Assembly (NCBI RefSeq): GCF_037975245.1
Contig: NC_092565.1
Location: forward strand, 17,709,999 to 17,773,998
Source of the DNA: Apostichopus japonicus
Lineage: Eukaryota; Echinodermata; Holothuroidea; Aspidochirotida; Stichopodidae
Direction: 5' to 3'
Length of the DNA: 64,000 bases
In this document: piece after piece, positions 35,701-51,300 of the stretch
Position numbering within the stretch: the stretch's first letter is position 1
Layout of the letters: each line of letters starts with the position of its first letter
The notes under the pieces: model-generated
What the model saw: only the letters and a program-made list of their open reading frames with translations
Told to the model about the DNA's origin: nothing
The model's database searches: none
Translations under genes and position numbers: made by a program

Positions 35701-38700
35701 CGGTAAAATTACGGGGCATCACTTTAATAAATCTTTGGTTATATGTAACCAAAAATGTTTTGTTTTATGATTTTTCCCCCACACAAATGGTAGTGTATGA
35801 ATGAACGGGGTTAATCAACGGTCTAGCGTGCGTTACTCACATGATTAATGCACTCCGGGTGTTAATGCTATCGCTGGATGCACTCGGGCTCCGCCCTCTT
35901 GCATTATCCCCCGATCGTGCATTAATCCTGTGAGTAACGCACGCTAGACCGTTGATTAACCCCTTATTCAAGTAACACTGCTCCATCACCTAGCCCCAAT
36001 AACATACTGCACTGTAACCATGATCCATCTCTACACCCTAACTGATATGACCATTCAAAACAGTACAGCCTTCTTATATGAATGTGACCTACTATTGGCT
36101 GTCTTACATACTGACTGATGATTGGGTGATGTAAATGAATAATTCAAAAGCTAACTTTCTTTCTGTCTTTCTTCCCTTTGTTGTGCAATTACTTGACATA
36201 CCTGATCGTATTATCGGAAGACCCACTGACCACAAGACGATCTCTATACTGAAGGCAGGCAATGCCTCTTCTGTGACCATTCAGTGTCCTCACAAACTCG
36301 CACGTCGACGTGTTCCAGACCTGTTCGTGGGTGAAGAAGAAAATATCAATTTGTGAGCACAGATAGAACGTATAGATGCAGGCAGCTTAATTAAAGCACT
36401 TACATATAAAACAGAATTTAATCAACACCCGAAATATAGAGACGATACATGGTCCAATTCATTCCCATTCTGATTTAAGGAGGTTGTAGAAAGTAGGTCA
36501 GAAATATTGACAACAAATCCATCAACTTCTTGCACTTTTGTGAACATTATCCTCGAGAAAAACCTTAGGAGTATGCAAAGACCCTCCAAACTTCACAATC
36601 GCTGACACATTTTCTTTACAAATCAACAGAGACAGTTAGTTCAGTAACACAAATTTTTAGATCCCTACGTCTGTCACCTCGTCTCCTAGAATGTCATATC
36701 CAATCGAAGAGCGCAACATTTATTTCCGTATATTGTAATTAAATCTGCACTCTAAAATATGACCAGGATATCTTGTCACTTGATGAAGAAGCATTCACGT
36801 ACTCAATCATCTAGTTACCATGCAGCAATATTAAACAAGAAAACTAGATCACTGGTAATGCAACAGATCCAAGCAAGATCTTTGCAAAAGAAAGTTTACC
36901 ACTTCAGACACACCTTTTGCAAAATGAAGACATATGTTTAAAACTGCCTGTTGTGCATGCAGTGAAATTCCCTTTTCAGTTTTGACATCTGCCAGTTTTT
37001 TTTTTTTTTAAGAAGCCTTCTGATAGTTCCTTTTTCAATTGTGGAGGTGATTTGATTGATTGTGGATATAATTGATAACCGATTGTGCGGGTTGACTGAT
37101 TTTTGATTGATTTTTGATTTAATATGGAGTTGAGTTTGTTTCAAAGTCACACGTTTTGAAATTTGTCAGAGTTGCTTCCTTTGCCTGTGACTAATACTAA
37201 CAGGAGAACACAACTACACAACGATGATGGAACGTTGAGAATGAAAAATAAATTCATGAATCACTCCTTTATTACCATTCTTCAATTGGTGATAAAATCT
37301 AGGTCTTCTTAGTTTGTTAAGTTTTACTCTAAGTATGAGTAATACTCAGAAGGTTTGCACAACCCTTTGACCAATCACATAAGAATGCTGCTGCTTTATG
37401 CTGCACCGTGTATCCAAATTCTATAAACACATGTATGCAGTCTGGAAACTTTGAATGAATGTTCAGCTAATAAAAAGATCATCATAAACTCGACAGGACT
37501 TGAACTAGCGGCTATAAGAAATTTCTGAGAACTAGCAATGACAATTAAAAGGTACAAAAGTTAATGGCAGCTCTTGAAAGGTTTTGATGTGTTTGCACGA
37601 AATCTGTTTTACTTGACAAAAATGTGGTTTTGTTCATTTGTGAGACTGGCATACACAAAAGAAGCCGATTTGAACTGTGTTGTTAAAGCCTGCTTGTTTA
37701 ATAACAACATTGGCTAATATTATGCAACGTGTCTTGAACATATAGAGGATGACAAAGAATGTGAAACTGTGACACCATCCAGTGTGGTATACTTTCATTG
37801 GTTGAGACTCAACAGATCTAGTTTAACCTTACCCTAGCTAACCAGAGATGCTATTTATCCATTTCATCAGCTTAGTCCATCAGGCAAACTTCGTAAAATA
37901 CTTCGACTGGCAGAAATTTTACATGATTGCTACAGTAACTCACTAATTATCACACAGTCCAGCTAAATAACTTGGTTGACCAATCTTATTTCCCCACCAG
38001 AGGCCTATCCGGTTAGGGATGAGGCCCCAGGTGACACTTATGCCAAGTCCGTAGGAGGGTCTGGGGTCACTGCTCGAGACACTCCCTCCTCCCCCCCCAC
38101 CCCCAAAAAAAATTGACACAGTGCATATTGGAGCTTTGGAAAGTGTTCTCCAAATCTGTGGGATAGATTCTCACCTTCTATAAAAACTTATCCATTGTAT
38201 CAACTTGAAGTAATAAAAGCAACTTGTTAATCATCCACTTTCACCCCCCTCCGCCTCCCTCCCCCCCTTCTTATCACTCTTCTTCGCTGCAATATACACC
38301 TTGTGTGTTTAGGAAGGCTACCCTTAAACAATGAGACGTTTTGCTAGGTGAGTCTGCCTTTGAAGGACAACTCAACATTTTATAGACTCTTCTTCTTCTC
38401 CTTGTCCTTGAAGAGAAAACCTGCCTCTCATCAAGTCTTGCTCTATGTATATCGTCTTAGAGGCTTCACAGAACAGCTTTACCCTATGTTTACTTACCAA
38501 TACATATCTCCCATAGAGTGAATTTTGTACATGGTGTAACCATAAACCATTTCTATACATATGCATGTATATAAGAAGGTATCATTCCTTATATAGATAT
38601 AAAGGACAAATTTAACCAGAAAATGGACGTATAACTATATTGTAAATGATTATCTCAAATCAACCTTCCATTAATAAATTAAAAAAGCATCTGGCAACAA

Positions 38701-39284
38701 AGTCATAAAAGAAACAAATATTTTTTTTTTAAAAGGGACAGTCTTTAATCATTATATGGAAACATCATCTTGAGGCTTCATTAACTTAAGAAGATGATAA
38801 GGACACCTAATCATTATAAAAACTAGAGTTTGAAGTTTACTGTGAAAAGAAAGAATGTTCTTCTGCTACTGGATGAACTTTTTGCCATGAAATTTCATCG
38901 TTTTGTATCTCTATGTTACACAAGTTTACATAATATGAACGCAAGAATTCGCCACACATACACACCAAGCAATAGTTTGACAGCACACTATACAGGCATC
39001 GGCTAATTATATGTACTTGACACACAAAATGAATACAAAGATAAAGAAAGTACTTTCATTCCTGTTTGGCTTCACTTTGAACAAACACAGAACAATCAAC
39101 AAACAAAGACCATTTGATAGAGATGCAGAAAGAGTGGGAAGCAATGTGCTTATTTTGTTAAAGAGTCCAATCTTAACCAGGAATCAAAACCTAACTCTAT
39201 ATGCTTACCTAGGATGCCTGAGGTGTTTTTATGAGACGCATAAACCATCACAATGTTATTCTTACAGGTGAGCTGTCTAAGTGG

Positions 39285-39336
<52 letters not shown>

Positions 39337-42300
39337 TGTACAGCTATATATGGGTAGTGTGGGGTGTAACCATGAAAGATGAAAACCAAATGTTTAAGCA
39401 GACTCTGTAAAGTGCCATTACTGGAGATGATAACGCAGTGAAACAAATCATATATATGTAGACAATTGGACCGCAACAAAAGCCTTCATTGGGAACTCTG
39501 TATACTGCTTGCTGTGATGATATGTGTGATTAGAAACATTCAAAATTCACTGAAATGTAAATCAGTTAGGGCCGACACATTCCTTCCAATTTTATATTCT
39601 ATACTTTTTATGCTATTACAACAATATTTATATTCTGTTTTTGTGTTTTTTGTTTTCTTCTATTTGCTAAAGGCTTTTCCTCCTAGAAGTGGATGAATAT
39701 GCCTATTGGTAACTTAAGAGCTACTATGCTTTGTTTGCATTCATTGACTTGTGTGTTGTTATATAGCAAATTTGGTGGCATTTATTTATATACCACTGCC
39801 CTTGAGATTACTTTGTAAGTTTACCTTGATAGAGCGATCTCCTGAGGCCGATACAATGTATTTGTCGTCAAAGTCTACCACATTGACAGCTGCTCTATGG
39901 CCCACCAGTACTCTCCTCAGATTGATATCTGTCGGGGATCTCATGTCCCACACCGCGATGGAACGGTCCTTGGAGCATGTCACCATCAGCCCATTTGCAA
40001 ACCGCAAGTGAAGAACTGCTTCACAGTGGTGAATGAGGGTGTTCAACATCTGGCAGGTCTTGACGTCCCAAACTCTGGAAGAGGTAATGAATATGTATGC
40101 TATCAATATGCATATATCTATTGATCATGCGCATACCTAATGACACAGTTCAAAAAGCAACTGGATGTAGTCAACGTTTCCAACACAGTCAGACAAATAC
40201 ATGATCAGCACAACATAGAGCCTATTGTTAGTTTGTTGTGTTAGCATAACAATGGACAGAACTGGTCAACTAAGCAAACAACCTTTCTAGGAAACAGAGA
40301 TGAACCTTACTAGGAAACAGAGGTGAACCTTACTAGGAAACAGAGGTGAACCTTTCTAGGAAACAGAAATGAACCTAACAATGAAATTCAGGTGTTCAAA
40401 GAAGTGGGAATTTGAAAAGGATGGTGGAAGGATGATTACTAAGGTAGGTGACCTGATGATGTAATTTGAACACAGAGGTCTTCCATCGTCAGGTAAAGCG
40501 CAGAAATGAAGAAAGCGAAATAGCATTTGGTAGAAATAATCAGTACCAAAATGAGAACAATGCCTGAAAGTTACTTTCAACTATCAAAGATTTGTTCTTG
40601 CTCTGGATTTCAACTTTCCCAATTTGATTTTCTATATATATACACACATTGTAAGATCTCAAACAGGAAGTCAAGCCACTGATGTCCTTTGAATATTCAT
40701 TTTTTGCCAGTGCTATCTCATTTTGACTAGCATGCACCATCAACGCCCACAAAATAGCTAGTCTATTGAATGGTGCATATGCTATGCCACATTTAAAACT
40801 TACACCAAGTCCTTTACTTCCCCTGAATAATTTCAGTGCGCAGTTATCAAGCAATCATATAACTGTGTACAAATTTCACCCCTCGTTAATAGATGGTGTG
40901 GCCTTTTTCTCGGCACATAACATTACACAATGCACTGTTCTTTCAAGTACTTACCTCACAGTCGAGTCACTGGAGCCCGTAATGATGACCCTCTCATCAT
41001 ACTGTAGACATAGCACAGATCCGGTATGACCGTTCAGAATCTCCAAACACTTTAATGTTTTCCGATCCCAAATCTGTTCATGAAGAAAAGTAAATCAATG
41101 TTACAATTTCTGTCATAATAGTACTCTGAGCAGATTCAACTTTGCAAGCAGCTTGAAGGTTTTTGAATTAACATGTCATAAAATGTGGAACACACAAATG
41201 CTTGGTGTACATACAACAAGCTGTTTCACATGTAGCAATTCATCTATTTTGCATAGCAAAATGCAATATTACCAACCACAAATATGAAATTTTATTTAAT
41301 ATCTACAGTAACAATACTTGCAGAAATCCTCTTTGCTGCTGATTGCTCACATCTTTTGTTAATTTGTTGAGCACATGACCAAAGTGTACAGATCTATGGT
41401 ATTTCTCACACCATTTAGTATCAACTTAGATGTGCAGGCTGTCTTCATCATATATACATTGTAAATCTAGCATCTGGCAAATGGACAGATATGATATATG
41501 TTGGCTACATATTATTCTTCTCTTACCTTGATGGTATTATCCCTCAGGCCACTGACGATCTTCTCCTCATCATATTGCAAACAGTACACACCTTTAGAGC
41601 TCTCACTGTGGCATAGAATTTTGTCCAATCGGTGATGTCCACATCTCCAATTGTTCTCTATGTTCTGTGGATGAGAACATGAAGAATACTTCAATTTAGT
41701 CACAGATCAGATTTGACCAGTGGTTTGCATTTCCTCTCTGTTCCAACCTTTGGTTATTTATTGGTTTCCTGATACTGTACATCGTTCACCATGTATGAAC
41801 CTTGTTAACCTTTTTTATGTTTAACTATTATCTTGTTTTATTTCGTTTGCCATGATAGCAATACTGTATGTCCAAGTACTGTCCTTAACAGGCTATTCCT
41901 TATCGGCAGGCATCAATTTTCCATAATATTTATGTCATGGCAAGCCATTAACACAAAGTGTAAGTAATTTTAATAATCAGCTAATCAAACTTTAACTCTG
42001 GCAGAATTATTTGCACCAATTAATTCAACGAGTCACATGTATGCAAACTGCTAAATTTCTATATTTTGTATTGTGTTGGTTGTTTTCATCATTAATTATT
42101 CGACATGAAACCTGACTTATTGAAACTAATGAACTGTACCATTTATGTTGCAGATAATTTACCAAAACTCGGAGGAAAAGTGCGCAGTCAGTATCACATC
42201 GTTAATCAACTGAACGGTAGAATTGGAAGGAGGCATAACTGGGGGCGCAGTGCTAAAACGTTCCAGTCTTGTAGTTTAGGTACAGATAGGAAAGTGCACA

Positions 42301-45300
42301 CAGTATGTAGCAACAGAGACAGGTATCAGAGTAGCGAAACTATGATTTCTTCAAGTATACAAGAGGTAACACAAAGAAGCTGTTTACATTGCAAGTAAGC
42401 TTTACATTCAAGCTGTACTTCACCCAGGGCTCTAAGATGACTTGTGGACAACGGACATCGAGAGATTATAATGTGGAATCACAGACAAACCCTGCAGGGG
42501 AGTGGCATCAAGGTTATAACCACCGTCATATGTGAAAAGTGAGGAAATAACATAATAAAGCGATACAGCGTCCGGACGATGACGTATGAGATAAAGACAG
42601 AATAAGAAGACTTCAAATTTCAAAATGTAGAGCCTCCGTAGGGTGCATCTCGTTGAGTGTCTAATATACTATGCAGACAGGATTGGTACAGCATTCTGTA
42701 CAGTACATCATGTGTAGAGTAAAATTTGGCTATGCTGGCCTAGAGCTTCATGAATTAAGCCTTCTAACTCTACTTATACTGCACCTCTTTGGAAGGCAAT
42801 TCATCAAACACCCTTGGACAGCTGTTTTACAAATTATACTCAAACTTCCAGTCATACGTAATTAGTACACAACATGTTCTGTACGTACGTGTACAACAGT
42901 GTATTCTTTTTTTTTTTTTCAATGGACAATCCCAGAGTTCTAAAAGATGGAAATTTAGATTTAAAGAACCTGCATTTAAGGAGTTCGGTTGAAAGATTGA
43001 ATTCGGAAGAGGGCAGAGATTAAACGATCCTCAAAACAGAGACTTAAGTTAGTTATTGCAATGAGCCTCTCGGTCTAAGTCGGATCCACTAAAACAGTAA
43101 ACAAATAAATACAATAAAGAAACACCACAACAAAAACAAAACACTAAACAATTATCAGAAAAGACTACCATCATTTCTCCAAGGCTATGAACCTGTGGGC
43201 CAATACAATCTGCTGCACACAAATTTTGCAGTACTTAGAGGAACCCAGTATTAAACTTGCATGGCAACTTCAATAATTACGATAAAACTGCGGAAATTAC
43301 TACACCGCAGAAATCTGAAATTAATTTATGTACAGTATCATGCAGAAGGCAAACAGGTCTGTTGCAAATGGCAACAAAATTGATTAAATTTTTAATGTTC
43401 AGCATTGAAGATACATTCATGTACTGTACTATTGATAGATTAATGTAAGAAAGTATGTAAACAGCATTACCTTATGTTGAAATATTCTCTCATTTTAGTT
43501 CGGTTTCAGATTATCAAATTTACATCCATGGTTGGGTTAAATAATGTAAGTCATGAAAATTAAAATGACACATGTACAGTACTGGACTGTACAGTAAGTT
43601 ACCGGTGAGTAATGTTAGAAAGTCTATAAACAGTCCTTTGTGTGGAATCATTCTCTCAATTTAGTTCGGTTTCTTATCAAATTTTCATCCATGATTTGGC
43701 TTAATAATTTCAGTCATGAAAATGAAATTGCTTTTAACCTACATTACAGTAGTTGCAACTTTCCAAGAAGACTTGAACATGAGCTGAGTTCCCTTCATTG
43801 TGGATGTATATTAGCAACCTACTATATATATGTTAATTCTGTGTTCATAAATTAATCTAACGTCACATCTGAATTTTCATCCAAGGTGTGAAATGAGAGT
43901 GCTACTTGGAATATGAGAATGCTACCATATCCGCACTTAATATTTAATGCCTTCACGCATTTGTCTTAAAAGTGTGCCTGATTTGTTCATATTGTATAAT
44001 ACGGCAAGATTATCCTAAAATTTTTACCAAAAAAATAGGTTTGTTTACATTACCTACGTCCCTGGAAGTGATACTCCTGAGATCAAATTTTTGTATGATC
44101 ATAGTTAGCCTTTAGACCTTGTTTACCAATTGCAGTACTTAGTAGTACATACAACCTCCACCAGGAAATGCATTTCCTTCCCATCACTCCGTTGTGAAAC
44201 TCCTGCAAGTTCATTACACGAATTGAATGATACAACATTATACTGTATCTCTCATTCTATAGAAACACTGAATACAATATTTACCTCCCGTCATCTGGTA
44301 CAGTAGGGTATAGATGGATATCACGCTTTGAACTTTGGTAGAAGGGGGGGGGGGGAGTGTTGAGTGCACACTGGTATGAAAAGAGTAAAAGACCTGTAAA
44401 TGCATCAATTCTGTTTACTTCAATGGTGAATGAAATTCAAGTAATCAGTGTGTTTTTTTTATCTGTTTGCTTCTTATCCTAATTAAGCCACTCTTTTGCT
44501 ATTCATCCTTTTCCTCTCTATTTTGGAGGTAATGGGTGATGGTGCGGTATTTTGTTGAGCGATTTGATATTTCTTAGCATCAATTTAAATATTAATAAAG
44601 CTGATTTGTACCCTAAAAGCCTCTATTCAGTACGCTTACATTAATACAAATAAATATAAACATATTTGATGCCTGTGAGTTTAAGCACTGTCGGTGCTCT
44701 GGTTCTAATTATAACTTAGGTGAAAAAGATGCACTGTGATGTGTTAGTTCCCAACTTATGATGTCACCAGTAATTGTGGTTAGCATTCATTGCACCTTCT
44801 CACAATCTTTGGAAATCATAGATACCAACATGCGTTAGTTAAGTAAGTCTTTTATGGACATAAGTAAGCAATTTAAGTGTGATGATACTGGGAGCAATAT
44901 ACCGATGAAATTTCAAAGTTTATAATAGCTTTCAGAACATTTTCCTCCTCAAACCCAATTTGAATATTCTGTATGTCTTTCAAGGCCACATGTATGTTCC
45001 CTGACATATTGCAGGCATCCTATTGTGTTTTAATGAACATTTTCAGAAACCCTAGTGCGTTTCCTCATTTCCTGGTTGCCATCATTGCTGTTGTTACCAG
45101 GTGAGATGATAAATCATCTTTGCCTCATCTTGATATTGAACTTGACACCACTTAAAGATTACCTAGTGATGGTCCAAGATCCTCTGTATCCTAATAAGTC
45201 ATCCAATGGTCATGATATATCCAAATACCAAATGTTTGCCATGGTACAAAGTACAGTACCGTGTTGGCCTTAGAACACAAGTCAATGATCATTGCAAGAT

Positions 45301-48300
45301 GGTATTAGCCTATACATGCAGTTAATGCAAAGTTTGACGTCTCACTTGGTTACATAACTAACACAGAAAAAAATGTACAAAGGGCCCTTCTGCCTGTGTT
45401 TACGTGCCAATACACATTGTCAAGTACTTCCTTTCGACCAAATACAGTATTTCTTTGCCAAATGGCCATCAAAGTAGTTTTGTCACGCCAGCAGTCGCCA
45501 GCCAAAACTGTCCCATACCCTCATGCTTCCATTCTCCTAACTTCCAAAAACTTCCCTACCTATCTACAGTATTGTCCCAGTCCTCCATTTCTATCCCTTC
45601 AAACTTTCTCCCTACTGTACCAATTCAACTATATGCACCGAGTATCTCACACTTCCCAGATCAAGCATTTTGTAAAATTCACATCTGATCAAACTGTCAG
45701 ACTATAATATCTGGTGGATACAACACCACAGTAGGCAACATTATGCTAGTACACTGTGCTATTTAGCAATGTACAGTATGTTACAGCGTATGTGCATGTA
45801 GGTGTCGTCCATGAGTTGTTGCCTCCTGTGGGGTCAAACATCTTGGAAACTCTCATTAACCTGAACTTTTCTTCAGAACTTATTCTCAATTCTTTCACTT
45901 TGACATGATCTCTAACCTCTCCCACAGAACCACTGCTTTGCGAAGCACAGAGCACTTAGAAAGAAAATTGAATTCTCAATTTAGTGTTTTTTTTGGCTCA
46001 ACACCCACCTCCAGGACTCCACAAAATTTAAGATGATGTGCATACCCTGTAGGACAGAATGTCAAGATATGGAACTCCTACAGCTCAAAAGATGTAGCAC
46101 TCAAAAAGTCAGGATCATGAGCAATGTAAAAATGAAGATATTATTCAACAGACAGTTGTTAGAAATGTAGTTAATTCCTTAGCAAGTTCTTCCAAATGTT
46201 CTCAACACAGTTCAGGCAATAACAAATACATCCTAGGACCCATTCCCACTCTTGTTTTTTTGCATTCTTGTTTTTTTTTTCAGAGCTGTTATTTTCTTCT
46301 TTTTTTCTTCTTGGGTAAAGAGACAAGGGAGGGAGGGGGAAGTTGGGGGGGCAGTGGATGAGGCAGTAGAATGTCAACAAGAGAATCTTGCATAACATAA
46401 TTAACTATCGTAGGTAAAAGTTAACGGTTAAGGACTGACAGTGGCAAAGCCCTTGATACATTGTATCGTTGCAGCTTTCAGATTCTCTATGCGAAGGTGT
46501 CACAAACTTCAACCTCAATTAAGTTACTGAATTCTTTTCATGGAAAAAAGTTTGCAGCAAACAATTTGTAAAAATGTTGTCATTTCAGGACAATGCCAGT
46601 CTCACAAATCTGATTAATCTTGATTGTCCTCGGCTAAATTGCGAAGGTTCAGAAATTACTTGTCGATCCATCGGGTACCGTCGGTGTTCGGATGACTGAT
46701 ACACGCCATCTATCTTCCACCAGAAGTTACCGATGGGATTCCTTTCTTAAGATCTCTGTGAGAACACAGCAGTACGAGCGGATTAATTGCATACTGTATT
46801 GATATCAACAATAAACAGCTAGGTGCAATACATATATATGCTCCAGAGCTAAGACTTTCTGCTACGTACTTCTGGATACTGGTTAGTGCATAACCATGTC
46901 AATGAGATGTACAGCTCTCCAAGATAAATACAATGCTCAGGTCATCAAAACACACATAAAAGATTATCATGCACAGACTTTTCCTGATTACTGCACCTTT
47001 GATGTAAGTTTTTTTTCCCCCAATGAATTCATTCCTTATGACTAATGCATTATAAATTATTTTTTTATTAAATTTGTTGCAAAGACATAGCTGTAGTGTG
47101 TGTGTGTGTGTTCTTTCTTTTTGTTCCACCTCCTTTTTCCTTTTGTTCTTTTTTTTTTTTGGCTTACAATTTTGTCAAGTTAGAACATAGTCTTACTGTA
47201 AATATAGCATTAAAAGGGTGTTAAATTTGAGTAGTATGAGTCAATAACCAAAAATGATGCTGACATATTTCCACCCGTTTAAGTTCTTTGAATTGATTGT
47301 AACACTTCCTAATAATAATCAAGGTTTGACAAATGGACCCACAGGAATTGTCTAGGTCAGGATCAAAACTTAAAAATAACATTTTTGCAAAAGTTGGTTA
47401 CACTTGATGCCAGTAAGTTTATTACCAAATTAGTGTACCATGCTCTTATTGACAGTATTGGCAGTAAGAATGCAATCTGAACAAAGACTATAAATACTGC
47501 CCTACCTATCCCACCTCAATGACTCATCAATGTTGACAAATAGCCTGGCCAGGCACTATTGTACAGAAGTTTATTAACCATGTACATGTACGTTTGCAAG
47601 CTGAAAGGAACACCTACTGTACATACAATATTGTTTTAAATGACAACATATCTTGATTAGTTGAAGTGTTAACTTCATGAGATGACAACACACAAAACCT
47701 TCATATAGTTGTTAGCCTTAAGAATGGTAGATTTGGAAAGAACAGGAAGTGGGTGTTGACCCTGAAGTAGGTCGTTGGGGGAGGGGGGGGGTGCAGTGCT
47801 AAAATGTTACCAATTTTCTCAAGCTAGGTTGATTTGAATATATTCTTCAGATTCAAGATTCAAATATTGCATCCTATTCAGGTCAAATTCTGATAGGTTT
47901 GTTCAGAAGACTACAAATTTCAAACACACTCTTGAGGCAAGAGAAGCTAAAATAAGGAAATGGTTTTCTTGTTACAGATCATATCTTACCTCTATTTCTT
48001 GAATCACCTCGGGGTACAACCGTCTAAAGAAAGCCTCGCTGGGAGTTACGCCACCTGGTTTTGGTCTGAACAGGTATCGACCCCTGTAAAATAAAACAGC
48101 AAAAACATGAAAAACCCCTGCCTTACAGTATGACAGATTGATAAGGCATTTAACTACAGGATATGCCACTGAAGTTTCCTTCCAACATTCCACATTTAGT
48201 CTTGCCCTAAGGTGATCTAACACAGCATGGTTAAACTTTACACTTACAATCAGAAAGGTTTGAAATCACCAAGTACTGTATACAGTTACTGGTGCAGTAT

Positions 48301-51300
48301 CCTCGAAGGAAAGGAACAGTTCAGTGTTCGCATTTTGTGCAGCAGATTTGGGGGGGTTTAAATAATGTTAGCCATAAATAGCTGAAAAGATGTTCTCTCT
48401 ATGAGAAAATAAAAACTCTTTATAATAAAATAAATTGTAAATCATTGCATTTATGTAGCAACTGGCTCATTTGCACTGCACTTTTACTAAATTGCAAAAT
48501 TATTCTTATCCTACTGTATGGTTTCAACTCAATGGGGCTCTTGAGTAATACAATATGCTCTACAGAGAGTAATACTTGATTCCACATAGAATTATACAAC
48601 AAGATATGAATTAGGCCACACAGCCACAGTAAAATATGTTCTACGTCAGTCCTGTCAGCATACATTTACTTATCTTAGCAAGTATATATACATGATCAGG
48701 GTTTTTTAAGTCGTTGAGTTGACAGATGATCTGCTGTAAATACAAAGGAAATATTAAGTTTCACACTTAAGTTATGCAACAAATAGGGGGGGGGGGCCCA
48801 GACTTGACTGACATTAAAGTTTTAAAACAAACTGCGTTGCGCTGTGACATGAAAATGAGCTAGGTTTTGTGTGTGGTAAATCTAGCAAAATAACATAGTT
48901 CTGCATTAATTACGGTAAGTGCATGGTAATTCTAGTACACATATACCATAATTGATACCTCAGTGCATTTAGACTACATATAGGTAAAAGGAGACTTTTT
49001 AAGTGTATGGTAATTCTAGTACACATATACCATAATTGATACCTCAGTGCATTTAGACTACATATAGGTAAAAGGAGACTTTTTAAGTGTATGGTAATTC
49101 TAGTACACTGTATACCATAAATGATACCTCAGTGCATATAGACTACATAGTTAAAAGGAGACTTTGTATTACATCCTCTTCACTATAACATACTTCACTT
49201 AGCTGTCTCAATGCTCTATAGTCTTCATCAAGTGCATCTAGACTTGTTTGTCTTGATTCCTACAAGATCTTAAAACTGGTCTGGGGATACACACACCCTC
49301 TTTACAAAGTACACAACTAATACCATTTATTCACACTGTAGAATTAAATGCCTTCATTCACAGGCCAACCCTTCACTATCACCCTCTATTTCAATAACCT
49401 CCCAGGCCACACAATATAAATACCGGATCACAAAACTCAAAAAGCTCCTTTTCCTTGATACATCAACAAAAGTTGCAGCTAAACAATGGTCACAATAGTC
49501 CAGAAGAAACCAAAAACATCCTCTTTTAAACCTCTGTCCCAAGTACAAAGTTCACTTGACAAGGATAAGTGATTGCAAGTGGCAAGGGTTTCTTCTCTTT
49601 GTCAGGTTTTTGGTATGTACAGACACTTCTGACTAAGATGAAATTCTAAATACCTGTACTACCAAAACAAAATCTGAGCCACAGCCAGGAAAAAAATCTA
49701 TTGCTTAAATTATGTGATGCAATCTTACAGGCTCTCAAGTTGGTCTTGTTATAAAAATGGATGTTTCCTTTAAAAAAAAAAACTGCACTGATAAAATGGC
49801 TTCAAAGTTGTACAACAGTTTGATTATTATTTATGCATAGATCTACAGCTTTTTGTAACAATTCTGGATAAATGATTGCCCCTGTACAGTAGACAAACTG
49901 TAAACATGAACACAAATTATGTGTGTGTCCTTGATTGTTCACTCTTCCAAATCTTCTGCAGCATGAAGCACTCAAACCATACAATAACCAATATGTAGCA
50001 TTTACTCAGGCCTGAGTACTTGTGAAACACTGATACTGTAAGTTACTGTAACCATACAATGACTAATATTTCCAAGGTCTCCAAAACTCAGTCTCTTTAC
50101 TGGCTAAATGCCAGTGATTGCCGGTAGAAGAAAAAAGAAACTGTACTGGCAGTTTTCTACCAGTAGACATTAAGAACATACAGTAAATATATAAGTACTG
50201 GTTGGCTAACCATTTGTCAGTGCAAAGAATCAGCATGAAGCCACAGATACTATAGCTTATCAACAGAAACTATCATTGGGCTGCTCTCAATATATACTGT
50301 AAGCTTATTTCCTAACTGATCTGCGATTGTAATTCCACGAAAATGCCAATAAAACTTTCATTCAGCCAGTACATTTTTTTATGCAGATCTATATTTATTT
50401 ATTTATTTATTCTTTGTTTTTTAGCAAATTGTTTAAATTGGAAATTCTTTGCCAAACTGCAAGTTTAAAGCTGTGCCTTGATGTTAAAAAGAGATTTTTA
50501 CAAGTAGTGAATATCAACTTTTCTGTGTGACTCACACAGTACACCAGCCAGGAAATTCTTTCTAAGGAGATTTGAAACATTCACAAACTGGGCAAATTCT
50601 AACAGAATTTCTCTCAAGACCATTCAAAGTTACATAAATTTGTCACCAAATTCAATCTTAGTTATGAACAAACCAGGGAATAGCAGCCCGTGTTTTACTT
50701 GAAATATGCTCAATAAATTGAAAACGCACTGTCCAGTAATTACTTCCACAAACACTGCCTGTGATATAATTTTTCATATCAATTTCATGACTCATATAAA
50801 AGTTCTGCTTTCATTTCATACATTAAAAATTGTTAAGTCATCCTACCTTAATTTGACAAAAAATTTACACTAGTCCATAAAAATGGTAGGTCTAATCAGT
50901 GTTGTGCTCAGGAATATTTGAGTGCTGGGCAGACTTGTGCAGTAGTGTGATCCACATCCTGGGGGAGGGGTCTTGGGTTGAAGTATTCTTAGATGGCAAA
51001 GGGGACTATCTTTTTCCTATTCTGGGGCTAACTTCTGTGCCAAGTACTGTATTCACCCATATTTTGGTTATAAATTTGTTAAACTAATCATCCAAAAAAG
51101 TTCTAGGAAATTGCATCATAGATGCTATGCTGGAAACAAGTAAGAGAGGACTATCAAACTGAAAATTGACATGTATGTAACCACTAACAGTAGATAATAT
51201 TTTCATTTTTATTTCCCTCACCTAGACCTTTTGGTGTTTGTCACTTTCACATGATCACTTTAACCTTTTAATTATTTTTTGTTACATCTTTGGCTTCTGT

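Noticed and set aside
42105-42398. 97-codon plus-strand open frame
   Set aside because: No recognisable motif and placed antisense in a large intron; composition like surrounding non-coding DNA.
45396-45707. Two overlapping plus-strand open frames of about 100 codons
   Set aside because: C/T-rich intron sequence, antisense to beta-TrCP, no recognisable protein.
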